64,000 nucleotides of DNA, taken from assembly GCF_014762705.1 (NCBI RefSeq), contig NZ_JABURL010000013.1, positions 62,001-126,000 on the forward strand, given 5' to 3'. The notes under the pieces were generated by a model that saw nothing but the letters and a program-made list of their open reading frames with translations, had not been told where the DNA came from and searched no databases. Of the stretch, positions 49,767 through 58,939 are shown piece after piece. A program made the translations under genes and the position numbers. The stretch comes from Cyclobacterium sp. (GTDB lineage: Bacteria > Bacteroidota > Bacteroidia > Cytophagales > Cyclobacteriaceae). The first letter of the stretch is position 1, and each line of letters starts with the position of its first letter.

Positions 49767-51008
49767 TTACCGTAAAGTTAAATTTTTAGCATGACAAGCA
49801 TAATATTTTTTCACTATTTTGCTCATGGCTTTTATATTTGGCAAATCCGCCGCCATGGCCACGTCCATTACCTCCCCCTTTTTTGTCAGGATCCAAATCT
49901 TGTCTTTGGCCAGGTATCCGTAATTGCTGATTTCACCGGAAGAAAAGAAATATTCCATATCCTGATTGGAAAAAGAATGTTTGCTTTGCACCTTTCGCTT
50001 CATGTGTCGAATCTCTTCAGCGGAAAATGGCTGATTGCCCAAATGTATTTTAAACAAGTTTCTGGTCAGAAACATATGGGAAATTTCCCGCAGGACAAAA
50101 TCTTCTTCGTTTTTCCATAGTTTGATGGCACCCCAAACATCAAAATCATCCATTTGGGAAAAGTCATTCAGCCAATCCTTTTGCCCTTCTTTGGGATCAT
50201 TGGACGGGTCTTTTTCCAGAAACAGGAGGAGTTCTTCGGATCCCGGCAGATTTATTCCGGCATTTTTCAGTTCCCTGGCCCTTAAAATCAGATTGATAAG
50301 CATTTTCTCAGCGCAAACAGTCGTTTTATGCAGGTATACCTGCCAATACATTAATCTTCGTGCACTCAAAAAATTCTCAATACTGTAAATTCCTTTTTCT
50401 TCAATGACTACCTGATCGTTTACGATGGTCATCATTTTGATGATACGGTCTGCCCCAATTGTGCCTTCTGAAACTCCGGTAAAAAAGCAATCTCGCTGTA
50501 AATAATCCAGGCGATCAATATCGAGTTGGCTGGAGACCAGTTGGTGAAAGAATTTTCTTTCGTAACTTCCCACAAATATTTTTCTGGCCAATGAAAGTTG
50601 GCCATGAAATTGCTTATTCAATGCATCAAAGAATAGCAGGGAAATGGCTTCATGATGTAGTCCTTTAAGAAGAATCGACTCCAAAGCATGGGAAAAAGGC
50701 CCATGACCGATGTCGTGCAGTAATATTGCCAAAAGGGCAGCTTCATATTCCTCTTCAGATATTTCAATGCCTTTATTGCGCAGTTGATCAAGGGTAATGC
50801 TCATCAAATGCATGGCTCCAATAGCGTGATGGAATCGGGTATGCAGGGCTCCCGGGTAGACCATATCCGTCAAACCTAATTGTTTGATTCTGCGTAACCT
50901 TTGGAAATAGGGGTGGTCTATTACGGCAAAAATCAATTCACTGGGAATATTGATGAACCCGTACACGGGGTCATTGATGATTTTATGGCTTTTCAATGTC
51001 CTGTTCAT
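49767..51008 (-). CDS. HD domain-containing phosphohydrolase
   Basis: QRLRRIKQLGLTDMVYPGALHTRFHHAIGAMHL, LLHDIGHGPFSHALES. Confidence 0.93.
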   Translation of the reverse strand: MNRTLKSHKIINDPVYGFINIPSELIFAVIDHPYFQRLRRIKQLGLTDMVYPGALHTRFHHAIGAMHLMSITLDQLRNKGIEISEEEYEAALLAILLHDIGHGPFSHALESILLKGLHHEAISLLFFDALNKQFHGQLSLARKIFVGSYERKFFHQLVSSQLDIDRLDYLQRDCFFTGVSEGTIGADRIIKMMTIVNDQVVIEEKGIYSIENFLSARRLMYWQVYLHKTTVCAEKMLINLILRARELKNAGINLPGSEELLLFLEKDPSNDPKEGQKDWLNDFSQMDDFDVWGAIKLWKNEEDFVLREISHMFLTRNLFKIHLGNQPFSAEEIRHMKRKVQSKHSFSNQDMEYFFSSGEISNYGYLAKDKIWILTKKGEVMDVAMAADLPNIKAMSKIVKKYYACHAKNLTLR

Positions 51009-51060
51009 AAAGGCAACTTGCCAAAAGTAATTAATCTAAAAAGAATTAAACCAATTGATA

Positions 51061-52613
51061 TGGAAAATTTCAAAATATTGTGGGCTGATGATGAGATTGA
51101 CCTCTTAAAACCGCATATCTTATTCCTGGAGCAAAGGGGATATGATATTGTGACCGTAAACAGTGGACTGGATGCGGTGGAAAAGGTAGAAGCGGAAAAT
51201 TATGACGTAGTGTTTCTGGATGAAATGATGCCGGGAATGACTGGCCTGGAAACGCTGCAACAGATCAAAAGCCTGAAACCTCAAATTCCTGTAGTCATGA
51301 TAACCAAGAGTGAGGAGGAGCATATCATGGACGACGCCATTGGGGGTAAGATTGCCGACTACCTGATTAAACCAATAAATCCAAATCAGATTCTGCTATC
51401 TGTAAAAAAAATCCTTCAAAACAAGCAGCTTATCAGCGAGAAGACAAACCTTTCTTATCAGCAGGATTTCAGGAATATCAGTATGGCATATAATGATGCC
51501 ATAGACCATGAAGAATGGGCAGACATCTATAAAAAACTAACCTATTGGGAGTTGGAGATAGATGAAACCGAAAATAAAAGCATGCAGGAGGTATTGGAGA
51601 CGCAAAAAGTTGAAGCCAACGCAAACTTTGCCAGATTCATAAAGGAAAATTACCTGGATTGGTTGAACGTTCCCAATATCAGTAAACCTGTAATGTCTCA
51701 TCAGGTAATGAAGGAACATGTTTTTCCAAAGATAAAGGAAGGCAAGCCTTTATTTTTTATCGTGATAGACAACCTGCGTCTCGATCAATGGGAAATGATT
51801 GAAAATCAACTGGGAGATTATTTTACAGTCAAAGAGGACAAAACCTATTATAGTATTTTGCCTACCACTACTGCTTTTTCCAGAAATGCTTTGTTCAGCG
51901 GATTGATGCCAATGGATATGGCCAAATACCATCCTGATCTTTGGGAAGGAGAGGATACGGATGAAGGGAAAAACAATAACGAAGCGGAATTTTTGAAAGT
52001 GAACCTGAAAAAAAACAGGCTTTCTATTCGTTCAAGCTACCATAAAATATTGCAGACCAATCAGGGAAAAGCTGTTTTGGATCAATTTCCCAATTTGATG
52101 AAAAACGATCTGAATGTATTGGTTTATAATTTCGTGGATATGATGTCACATGCCCGAACAGATATGAAGATGATCCGTGAACTGGCCCCTGATGAGTCGG
52201 CCTATCGATCTCTTACCAATAGTTGGTTTTTACACAGCTCCCTATTTGAACTATTTAAAAAAATCAGTTCGGCGGGTGCGGAGGTAATCGTAACCACTGA
52301 CCACGGTACCAAGCGGGTAAACAAACCCTATAAAATTGTAGGTGATCGAAATGTGACCACAAACCTGAGGTACAAACAAGGGAAAAACCTTAATTTTGAA
52401 TCAGGAAAAGTATTTGAAATCAAAAAACCCGGTGAAGCCAAACTCCCTCAACTGAATATCTCTTCCAGTTATGTGTTCGCTGTGGAAGATTATTTCTTTG
52501 CTTACCCCAACAACTACAATTATTATGTGAATTTCTACAAAGACACCTTTCAACATGGGGGGGTTTCTTTAGAAGAAATGATTATTCCAATAGTGCATTT
52601 ACAGCCAAAATAA
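51061..52613 (+). CDS. porX: PorX: response regulator with PglZ effector domain (type IX secretion regulator)
   Basis: MENFKILWADDEIDLLKPHILFLEQRGYDIVTVNSGLDAVEKV receiver; PglZ alkaline-phosphatase-like FFIVIDNLRLDQW...VIVTTDHGTKRVNKPYKIVGDRN. Confidence 0.95.
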
Positions 52614-52620
52614 ACGCTTT

Positions 52621-53049
52621 TTGAAAACAATACATTGCAATCATTTAAATGAAATTTCAAATTCCGCAGAATTAATCCTAGATTTATGCAGGGGAATTGA
52701 TGTTTGGGTGTTTAAAGGGGAGATGGGGGCAGGCAAGACCACCTTGATCAAGGCTATCTCGGCCTTACTTGAAGTCAATGACCCGGTAAGTAGTCCCACA
52801 TTTTCAATAGTGAATGAATATGCTAGCAAGGATGCCGGAATGATTTATCACTTTGACTTTTATAGGATTGAAGATCCTATGGAGGCCGTTGAAATAGGTG
52901 TTGAGGAGTATTTTGACAGCGGGCACTATTGTTTTGTAGAATGGGCAGAAAAAATTCCCTCGTTTTTGCCAGATGAATTTGCTTTGATTGAAATTGAAAA
53001 GGGGGAAAAGGAAATGAGAGAAATAAGTGTAAAAATAATCCATCAATGA
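52621..53049 (+). CDS. tsaE: tRNA t6A biosynthesis ATPase TsaE
   Basis: WVFKGEMGAGKTTLIKAI, DPVSSPTFSIVNEY, HFDFYRI; probable TTG start. Confidence 0.93.
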   Translation: MKTIHCNHLNEISNSAELILDLCRGIDVWVFKGEMGAGKTTLIKAISALLEVNDPVSSPTFSIVNEYASKDAGMIYHFDFYRIEDPMEAVEIGVEEYFDSGHYCFVEWAEKIPSFLPDEFALIEIEKGEKEMREISVKIIHQ

Positions 53050-54266
53050 TAGGGGGATCAGGATTTTCCGAAATAGCCAGAGAAACGGGAGTGTTCACTC
53101 AAGAGGCTGTAGCCAGGGTGAAAAAAAAAGGTTCGCAGGTTTTGATCGGTATTCCCCGGGAAACGGCGGAGCAGGAAAACAGAGTAGTCCTTACACCTGA
53201 GGCAGTGGGTCTTTTGGTAAATAATGGGCAACGGGTAAAAGTTGAAACAAATGCGGGTATTTTATCCAAGTTTTCTGACAAGGATTATTCCGATGCCGGA
53301 GCATCCGTTGTTTACTCCAGCAAGGAGGTGTTTGATGCAGATGTTGTATTGAAGGTAGAGCCTCCGGTGGCGGAAGAAATAGGCTACATGCGGCAGGGTG
53401 CTTGTCTGATATCGGCACTTCAGCTGGGTAAACAAAAAGCTGCTTTTATTCAACAATTAAACCAGAAGAAGATCACCGCGGTGGCCTTTGAGCACCTTGA
53501 AGATAAAGTAGGTGGGATGCCGGTGGTAAGGGCCATGAGTGAAATAGCAGGTAGTACGGTAATGCTGATTGCAGCTGAATACCTGAGCAGTGTGAGTGAG
53601 GGAAAAGGAATGATTTTGGGAGGAATCACCGGTGTGCCTCCCACCCAGGTGGTCATCATCGGTGCTGGAACAGTTGCCGAGTATGCTGCAAGAACAGCCC
53701 TGGGCCTGGGCGCAAACATCAAAATTTTTGACAACCACATTTATAAATTAAGGCGGATAAAACAAGTATTGGGCCAGCAGGTTTTTACATCAACTATCGA
53801 TAATTATGTTCTGGGACAAGCGCTGAAAGAAGCAGATGTGGTGATTGGAGCCTTAAGGGCTGAAAAGGGTAGACCTAAGTTGGTGGTTTCTGAAGAAATG
53901 GTTTCCCAAATGATGGAAGATAGTATCGTAATCGATGTCAGCATTGATCAGGGAGGCTGCATAGCCACTGCAGAGATGACTAGCCACAATGAACCAGTAT
54001 ATAAGAAGCATGGGGTGATTCATTACTGTGTGCCTAATATTCCCTCAAGGGTATCTAGAACAGCCTCCTACTCCCTCAGCAATATTTTCACACCGATTCT
54101 TTTGCAGATGGCAGATCTGGGTGGCGCAGAAGAAATGATCTTCAATTACAAATGGTTCATGAAGGGGGTTTATACCTATAGGGGTAGCCTGACCAATGCC
54201 CACCTGGGCAGAAAGTTTCAAATGGCTCACAAAGAATTACAGCTTTTGCTGGCAGCAAGATACTAA
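53046..54266 (+). CDS. ald: Alanine dehydrogenase
   Basis: IGIPRETAEQENRVVLTPEAVGLLVNNGQRVKVETNAG; VVIIGAGTVAEYAARTALGLGANIKIFDN; 4-nt overlap with tsaE. Confidence 0.92.
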   Translation: MIGGSGFSEIARETGVFTQEAVARVKKKGSQVLIGIPRETAEQENRVVLTPEAVGLLVNNGQRVKVETNAGILSKFSDKDYSDAGASVVYSSKEVFDADVVLKVEPPVAEEIGYMRQGACLISALQLGKQKAAFIQQLNQKKITAVAFEHLEDKVGGMPVVRAMSEIAGSTVMLIAAEYLSSVSEGKGMILGGITGVPPTQVVIIGAGTVAEYAARTALGLGANIKIFDNHIYKLRRIKQVLGQQVFTSTIDNYVLGQALKEADVVIGALRAEKGRPKLVVSEEMVSQMMEDSIVIDVSIDQGGCIATAEMTSHNEPVYKKHGVIHYCVPNIPSRVSRTASYSLSNIFTPILLQMADLGGAEEMIFNYKWFMKGVYTYRGSLTNAHLGRKFQMAHKELQLLLAARY

Positions 54267-54274
54267 AGGAAAAA

Positions 54275-54303
54275 TCCTCAGGAAAGCAGGTTTTGCCTGA
54301 GGA
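54275..54303. terminator. Hairpin between convergent ald and receiver gene
   Basis: TCCTCAGG (54275-54282) / CCTGAGGA (54296-54303), overlapping the 3' end of the receiver ORF. Confidence 0.5.
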
Positions 54304-54742
54304 GAAACTCCAGTTGATCATTGGCTTTCAGTAAACTATCTGTAAGTTGTTTGTTCTCCCTTCTCAGGGAGTACACTTCAAAAGCATTTTTCACTACCGT
54401 TCTTAGGTAATCTTCTTCCCAGGGCTTGGTCAGGTAATGGTAAACCTTACCTTTATTGATGGCATCTATCACAGCCTGAATATCGGTATATCCGGTAAGT
54501 AAAATCCTCATCGGATCAGGGTGCATGGGTATGATAGACTCCAAAAAATCCACTCCATTTTCCTTGGGCATCCTTTGATCTGTAATAATGATGTCTATAT
54601 CTTCCTGGAGCAAAATATCCCTTCCCTCGTCAGCAGATTCAGCCATAAATATTTTGTAATCCCTCCTAAAAGTAGCTTTAAAAGCTTTAAGGTTATTGAC
54701 TTCATCATCTACATAAAGTATCCTAATCTTATCTTTTTCCAT
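54278..54742 (-). CDS. Response regulator: receiver domain plus short coiled coil
   Basis: IRILYVDDEVNNLKAFKATFRRDYKIFMAESADEG...DIIITDQRMP...RILLTGYTD...HYLTKPWEEDYL. Confidence 0.93.
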   Translation of the reverse strand: MEKDKIRILYVDDEVNNLKAFKATFRRDYKIFMAESADEGRDILLQEDIDIIITDQRMPKENGVDFLESIIPMHPDPMRILLTGYTDIQAVIDAINKGKVYHYLTKPWEEDYLRTVVKNAFEVYSLRRENKQLTDSLLKANDQLEFLLRQNLLS

Positions 54743-54932
54743 GCCTTAAATATCGTAATAACCTATTGATTTGTTAAGAATAAGAAATTGAATTTTAATT
54801 TTAAATAAAATATCGTTCTTTTTCAATTAATATTCATTAGTTTAATCGTATTATATTTATATTCAAAAGTTTATTTTATAAATTAAAGAATTAAACCTTA
54901 AATACAAAAAAAAATATAATAAATTAATTCTG

Positions 54933-54940
54933 TATTTTTG
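54933..54940 (+). promoter_or_regulatory. Candidate -7 element TATTTTTG upstream of the ThiF-like gene
   Basis: Matches TAnnTTTG; no clear TTTG -33 in the very AT-rich context. Confidence 0.35.
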
Positions 54941-55003
54941 ATTGTTTATTACTACAAAAATATAACTTTACCCATATTATAACCTTTTTTAGGCAGTAAA
55001 ATT

Positions 55004-56113
55004 ATGGAAAACTCAAATAAAAAATCTGAGTTTATGCATCCCTACAAACCCTTAATCTTTTCTCCTTATGTTCAGGAGGATATGGATACAATGGGAAAAT
55101 TGAAGGACACAGGTAAAGTTCTGTTTTTCGACACTTTTGAACTTCAATTGACGGAGCTCATTAAAATGGAAAACCCAAAAAGAAAACTATCTTTAGAGGA
55201 GTTGTCGGAAAAAAAAGCAGATTATTACACCGCATCTGAAAAAAATGCCTCTGAAAATGGCAATTGGGTCTATTATCCCTGGAGAAATACCGTGGTCAGA
55301 ATTTTGGAGGAAAAAGATTTCATCAGGTTGCGAACAGTCAGGAACCAGTACAAGATCACCCTGAAGGAACAGGAGCAGCTACAAAAACAGGTGATTGGGG
55401 TGATCGGGCTTTCTGTTGGTCAAAGTGTTGCATTGAGTTTGGCCATGGAAAGGTGCTTTGGCGAGCTTAGGATAGCAGATTTTGACACGCTGGACTTAAG
55501 CAACATGAATAGAATAAGAACGGGTTTATTTAACCTTGGTCTTAAGAAAACCTGGATTGTTGCCAGAGAAATTGCCGAAATTGATCCCTATCTGAAAGTA
55601 ACACTGTACGATGAAGGTACTACTGAGGCCAACATTGATGACTTCCTGACTAAAGGAGGCAAGATGGATCTACTGATTGAGGAATGCGACAGTTTACAGA
55701 TAAAAATTTTAAGCAGGATAAAGGCCAGAAGCTCAGGTATACCTGTGATGATGGATACCAGCGATAGGGGTATGATGGATATTGAAAGGTTTGATCTGGA
55801 GCCTGAAAGACCCATTTTCCATGGATTGTTGTCGGACTATGGAGAAGAAAGGGAATTATTGAAGATGCTTCCGGAAAAGGGAAGGGAAATAATGATTTCA
55901 CTATTGGAGTTTGAAAAATTGTCTGATAGGGTTAAATACAGTTTTGGGGAACTAGGTAAAACCATAACCTCATGGCCACAGTTGGCATCCTCTGTTTTAC
56001 TGGGGGGGGCGGCCTGTTGCCATTACGCCAGAATGTTACTTCTAGGCCAGGAGGTAAAATCCGGCAGATTTTATGTTGATTTGGACAAGATACTCAATTT
56101 GAATGAAAGTTAG
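55004..56113 (+). CDS. ThiF/E1-like adenylyltransferase-fold protein, Rv1355c-like, no nitroreductase domain
   Basis: WVYYPWRNTVVRILEEKDFIRLRTVRNQYKITLKEQEQLQKQVIGVIGLSVGQSVALSLAMERCFGELRIADFDTLDLSNMNRIRTGLFNLGLKKTWIVAREIAEIDPYLKV. Confidence 0.85.
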   Translation: MENSNKKSEFMHPYKPLIFSPYVQEDMDTMGKLKDTGKVLFFDTFELQLTELIKMENPKRKLSLEELSEKKADYYTASEKNASENGNWVYYPWRNTVVRILEEKDFIRLRTVRNQYKITLKEQEQLQKQVIGVIGLSVGQSVALSLAMERCFGELRIADFDTLDLSNMNRIRTGLFNLGLKKTWIVAREIAEIDPYLKVTLYDEGTTEANIDDFLTKGGKMDLLIEECDSLQIKILSRIKARSSGIPVMMDTSDRGMMDIERFDLEPERPIFHGLLSDYGEERELLKMLPEKGREIMISLLEFEKLSDRVKYSFGELGKTITSWPQLASSVLLGGAACCHYARMLLLGQEVKSGRFYVDLDKILNLNES

Positions 56114-56804
56114 AGTTAGGATAGTTAGGGCAATTGATGATATTGATGCCACGGAAAAGTATATTTATGGCCACCATAAGGTATTGGAATCTTATGGTAT
56201 TACGAAAGTGACTTCTGCGGACCGTTCCTGGGCTCTTAATCCCCATGTATACCTGATACTCTTTGAGTCAATAGAGGATTTGAGAATTTTAGGTGGAGGA
56301 AGAATACAGCTCAGAACCGAAAATTTCCCCCTTCCTTTTGAGCTGGCCATAAAAGAAATAGATCCAAAAATTATGGATTATATGGCTGATTTTAAGGATC
56401 TTGAAGTAGCTGAATATTGTGGGCTTTGGAACAGTAGGGAAGTAGCGGGTTATGGGATAGGAAGTATTTATTTGGTACGGGTAGGTATAGCTATATTGCC
56501 CCAGTTGAATTTAAAAAAGCTTTTTGGATTAAGTTCCCCGGTGACATTAAGTATTTCCAAGAGTGTAGGATACCAGGTAATTTCGGTTTTAGGGGATAAT
56601 GGTTCGTTTTATTATCCCAAGGAAGGGCTGATTGCCACTGCTTTGGAAATAAATGATATCAAAGAACTCTCACATGCTCAAATGGCTGAAAGAGACTATA
56701 TTTTTGAGCTGAGGAAAAAAATCAATTTCAACACCGTAGAAAGTGGTCCTAAAGGAGAAATGGAATTGCAATTTGAACTTCAAATACCTAAACCTGATAA
56801 ATGA
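56103..56804 (+). CDS. Putative GNAT-fold acyltransferase resembling N-acyl amino acid / acyl-homoserine-lactone synthases
   Basis: EKYIYGHHKVLESYGI, LRILGGGRIQL, EYCGLWNSREVAGYGIGSIYLVRVGIAILPQLNLKKLFGLSSPVTLSISKSVGYQVI; family assignment is by pattern only. Confidence 0.5.
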   Translation: MKVRVRIVRAIDDIDATEKYIYGHHKVLESYGITKVTSADRSWALNPHVYLILFESIEDLRILGGGRIQLRTENFPLPFELAIKEIDPKIMDYMADFKDLEVAEYCGLWNSREVAGYGIGSIYLVRVGIAILPQLNLKKLFGLSSPVTLSISKSVGYQVISVLGDNGSFYYPKEGLIATALEINDIKELSHAQMAERDYIFELRKKINFNTVESGPKGEMELQFELQIPKPDK

Positions 56805-58933
56805 AAAACTTTTATACGTATTTAAGAAGCATAGGCTTGTCCTTGTTTTTGATTTTATTTGTCACCCTGCCCATCATTTACTATTTAGGTATTTTCAGTC
56901 AGGATGAAGGGCTGAGGTTTGAAAAATACGCCTATTTTGTTTCTGATAAAAATATTGGAACTGAAACTTTGAAATTGGATCAATTTCAAAATGAAGCCTA
57001 TCAAAAAATTGATCTGGGTGTTATTGATGAGAATTTGTATGTCAAAGTTGATTTGGAGGATTTAAATGGGTTGGTAAAGGACAGCCTTTACATTGTGGAA
57101 ATAAGCAACCCTTCTTTCAGGGAAGTAGAACTGATGAGATATGATGGTTCAGGGAATTTGGTTTCCAAACAAACTTCCGGAACGGCTTTTTCCAAAACCA
57201 ACCCATTAAAGAACCCCAATCCTTTTTTCAGACTCAGGATGGAGGAACCCTACAGCTCCATATTGGTTTTCAGAATCATGTCGAATGTTCCCCTGGAATT
57301 TGATGCTGCCATATCTCCTTCTGATTCCTTTTTTCAAAACTACAGCCTGAGACTGATAATAATCAGTTCTTATTTCGGAATAATGATTGCCTTATTCCTC
57401 TATAATTTTATACTTTATTTTTCGGTAAAGGACAAAGTATATCTTTTTTATTGCTTTTATATTCTTTTCATCGCTTTGGCCCAACTTTCCCTTTCGGGAT
57501 ATTCTTACTTTTTCCTGATGGAAAACGCTTACCTATATGAAGTGAGCATCATTGGCTTTACCACGCTTTCAAGCATTTTTGTGATTCCTTTCATCCAGTT
57601 ATTTTTAAAAACCAAAGTATACGTTCCCAAATACGATCAATGGCTTTACCTTATCCCCGTATCCTATTTTGTTACCCTGATATTCAGGATTTCCGGTTTT
57701 GTGGAGTTGAGTTATTCCTTGACAGATTTGAATGGAATGATTTTAGCGATTTGCTTTTTCACGATAGGAATCATAGCAGCGAGAAAAGGCTACAGATCGG
57801 CTTATTTTTTCCTATTGGCATGGAGTTTTTTATTGTTTGGGTTAGTGGTCTACATATTGCACAATCAGCGGATTATTGATCTGGGATCCTATGCCAACTT
57901 CCCTCTTTTGGCGGGCACGGCTATTGAAGCATTATTGCTTTCCTTTGCTTTGGCCGACAAGATCAATATATTGAAAAAAGAAAAGGAAAAGGAGCAATTG
58001 GATAAACTGGAAGCCCTTAAAGAAAATGAAAGGCTGATAAAAGAGCAGAATTTATATTTGGAAGAAATGGTCAAATCAAGGACAGAAGAGCTTGAAATGA
58101 CATTGAAAAATCTTCAGAATACACAAACTCAACTTGTCAACCAAGAAAAGATGGCTTCATTGGGTCAGTTAACTGCAGGGATTGCACACGAAATCAATAA
58201 CCCGATTAACTTTGTCAGCTCCAATATCTCACCGCTTAAGAGAGACCTAAATGATATACGTGAATTGATGGAAGTATATAGGGAGAAGGGGAAAGAGGAA
58301 TTTTCTGAAGAAAGTAAATCCGAAATCTCCGACCTGGAAGAAGACATAGAGATTGATTATTTATTGGAGGAAGTTGAGCAATTGCTTAATGGAATGGAGG
58401 ATGGTGCCAAGAGGACAGTAGAGATCGTCCGCGGTCTGAAATTATTTTCAAGGGTAGATGAACAAGATGTCAAGGAAGTTGATATTCATGATGGGATAGA
58501 CAGCACACTGATCTTGCTCAACAGTACCATGTCCGGGAAAATTAAATTAACCAAAAATTATGGGTCCATTCCTCAGGTTGAATGCCTTGCGGGGAAAATG
58601 AATCAGGTATTTATGAATATCATCAGCAATGCCATTCATGCACTTTTGGATCACCCAATGGAGGGAAGAGAACCTGAATTGACAATCACTACCTCTTTTC
58701 AAAATGAAAGGGTGGTAATTAAGATTGGAGACAATGGACCGGGCATGCCGGCACAAGTTCGGGAAAAGATTTTTGAACCTTTTTTTACAACCAAACCAGT
58801 TGGTAAAGGCACCGGACTGGGATTATCCATTGTTTATACGATTATTGAAAACCATAAAGGGAATATTAAAGTTGACTCGGAAGAAAAAATAGGTACTACT
58901 TTTACCATTGAATTACCGACCAATCAAAATTAA
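56801..58933 (+). CDS. 7TMR-DISM sensor histidine kinase
   Basis: Periplasmic DISM-like N-terminus, 7 TM helices, coiled coil, [33 protein letters not shown] (H box), [35 protein letters not shown]. Confidence 0.95.
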   Translation: MKNFYTYLRSIGLSLFLILFVTLPIIYYLGIFSQDEGLRFEKYAYFVSDKNIGTETLKLDQFQNEAYQKIDLGVIDENLYVKVDLEDLNGLVKDSLYIVEISNPSFREVELMRYDGSGNLVSKQTSGTAFSKTNPLKNPNPFFRLRMEEPYSSILVFRIMSNVPLEFDAAISPSDSFFQNYSLRLIIISSYFGIMIALFLYNFILYFSVKDKVYLFYCFYILFIALAQLSLSGYSYFFLMENAYLYEVSIIGFTTLSSIFVIPFIQLFLKTKVYVPKYDQWLYLIPVSYFVTLIFRISGFVELSYSLTDLNGMILAICFFTIGIIAARKGYRSAYFFLLAWSFLLFGLVVYILHNQRIIDLGSYANFPLLAGTAIEALLLSFALADKINILKKEKEKEQLDKLEALKENERLIKEQNLYLEEMVKSRTEELEMTLKNLQNTQTQLVNQEKMASLGQLTAGIAHEINNPINFVSSNISPLKRDLNDIRELMEVYREKGKEEFSEESKSEISDLEEDIEIDYLLEEVEQLLNGMEDGAKRTVEIVRGLKLFSRVDEQDVKEVDIHDGIDSTLILLNSTMSGKIKLTKNYGSIPQVECLAGKMNQVFMNIISNAIHALLDHPMEGREPELTITTSFQNERVVIKIGDNGPGMPAQVREKIFEPFFTTKPVGKGTGLGLSIVYTIIENHKGNIKVDSEEKIGTTFTIELPTNQN

Positions 58934-58939
58934 CAGCTA

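Noticed and set aside
49767-51008. HD-domain protein as an antiphage dGTPase
   Set aside because: Located in the conserved lpxD/porX neighbourhood with no defence partners; looks like a conserved Bacteroidetes housekeeping HD protein.
51061-52613. PglZ domain as evidence of a BREX phage-defence island
   Set aside because: The protein begins with a receiver domain and matches PorX architecture; no brxA/B/C/L, methyltransferase or other BREX gene is nearby.
54770-55000. AT-rich region as chromosomal origin
   Set aside because: No dnaA/dnaN/gidA context and no recognisable cluster of DnaA boxes (TTATCCACA).
55004-56113. ThiF/E1-like protein as a CBASS (Cap2) or Bil-type antiphage conjugation system
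   Set aside because: No CD-NTase, E2, JAB peptidase or ubiquitin-like gene is adjacent; neighbours are a GNAT-like protein and two-component genes.
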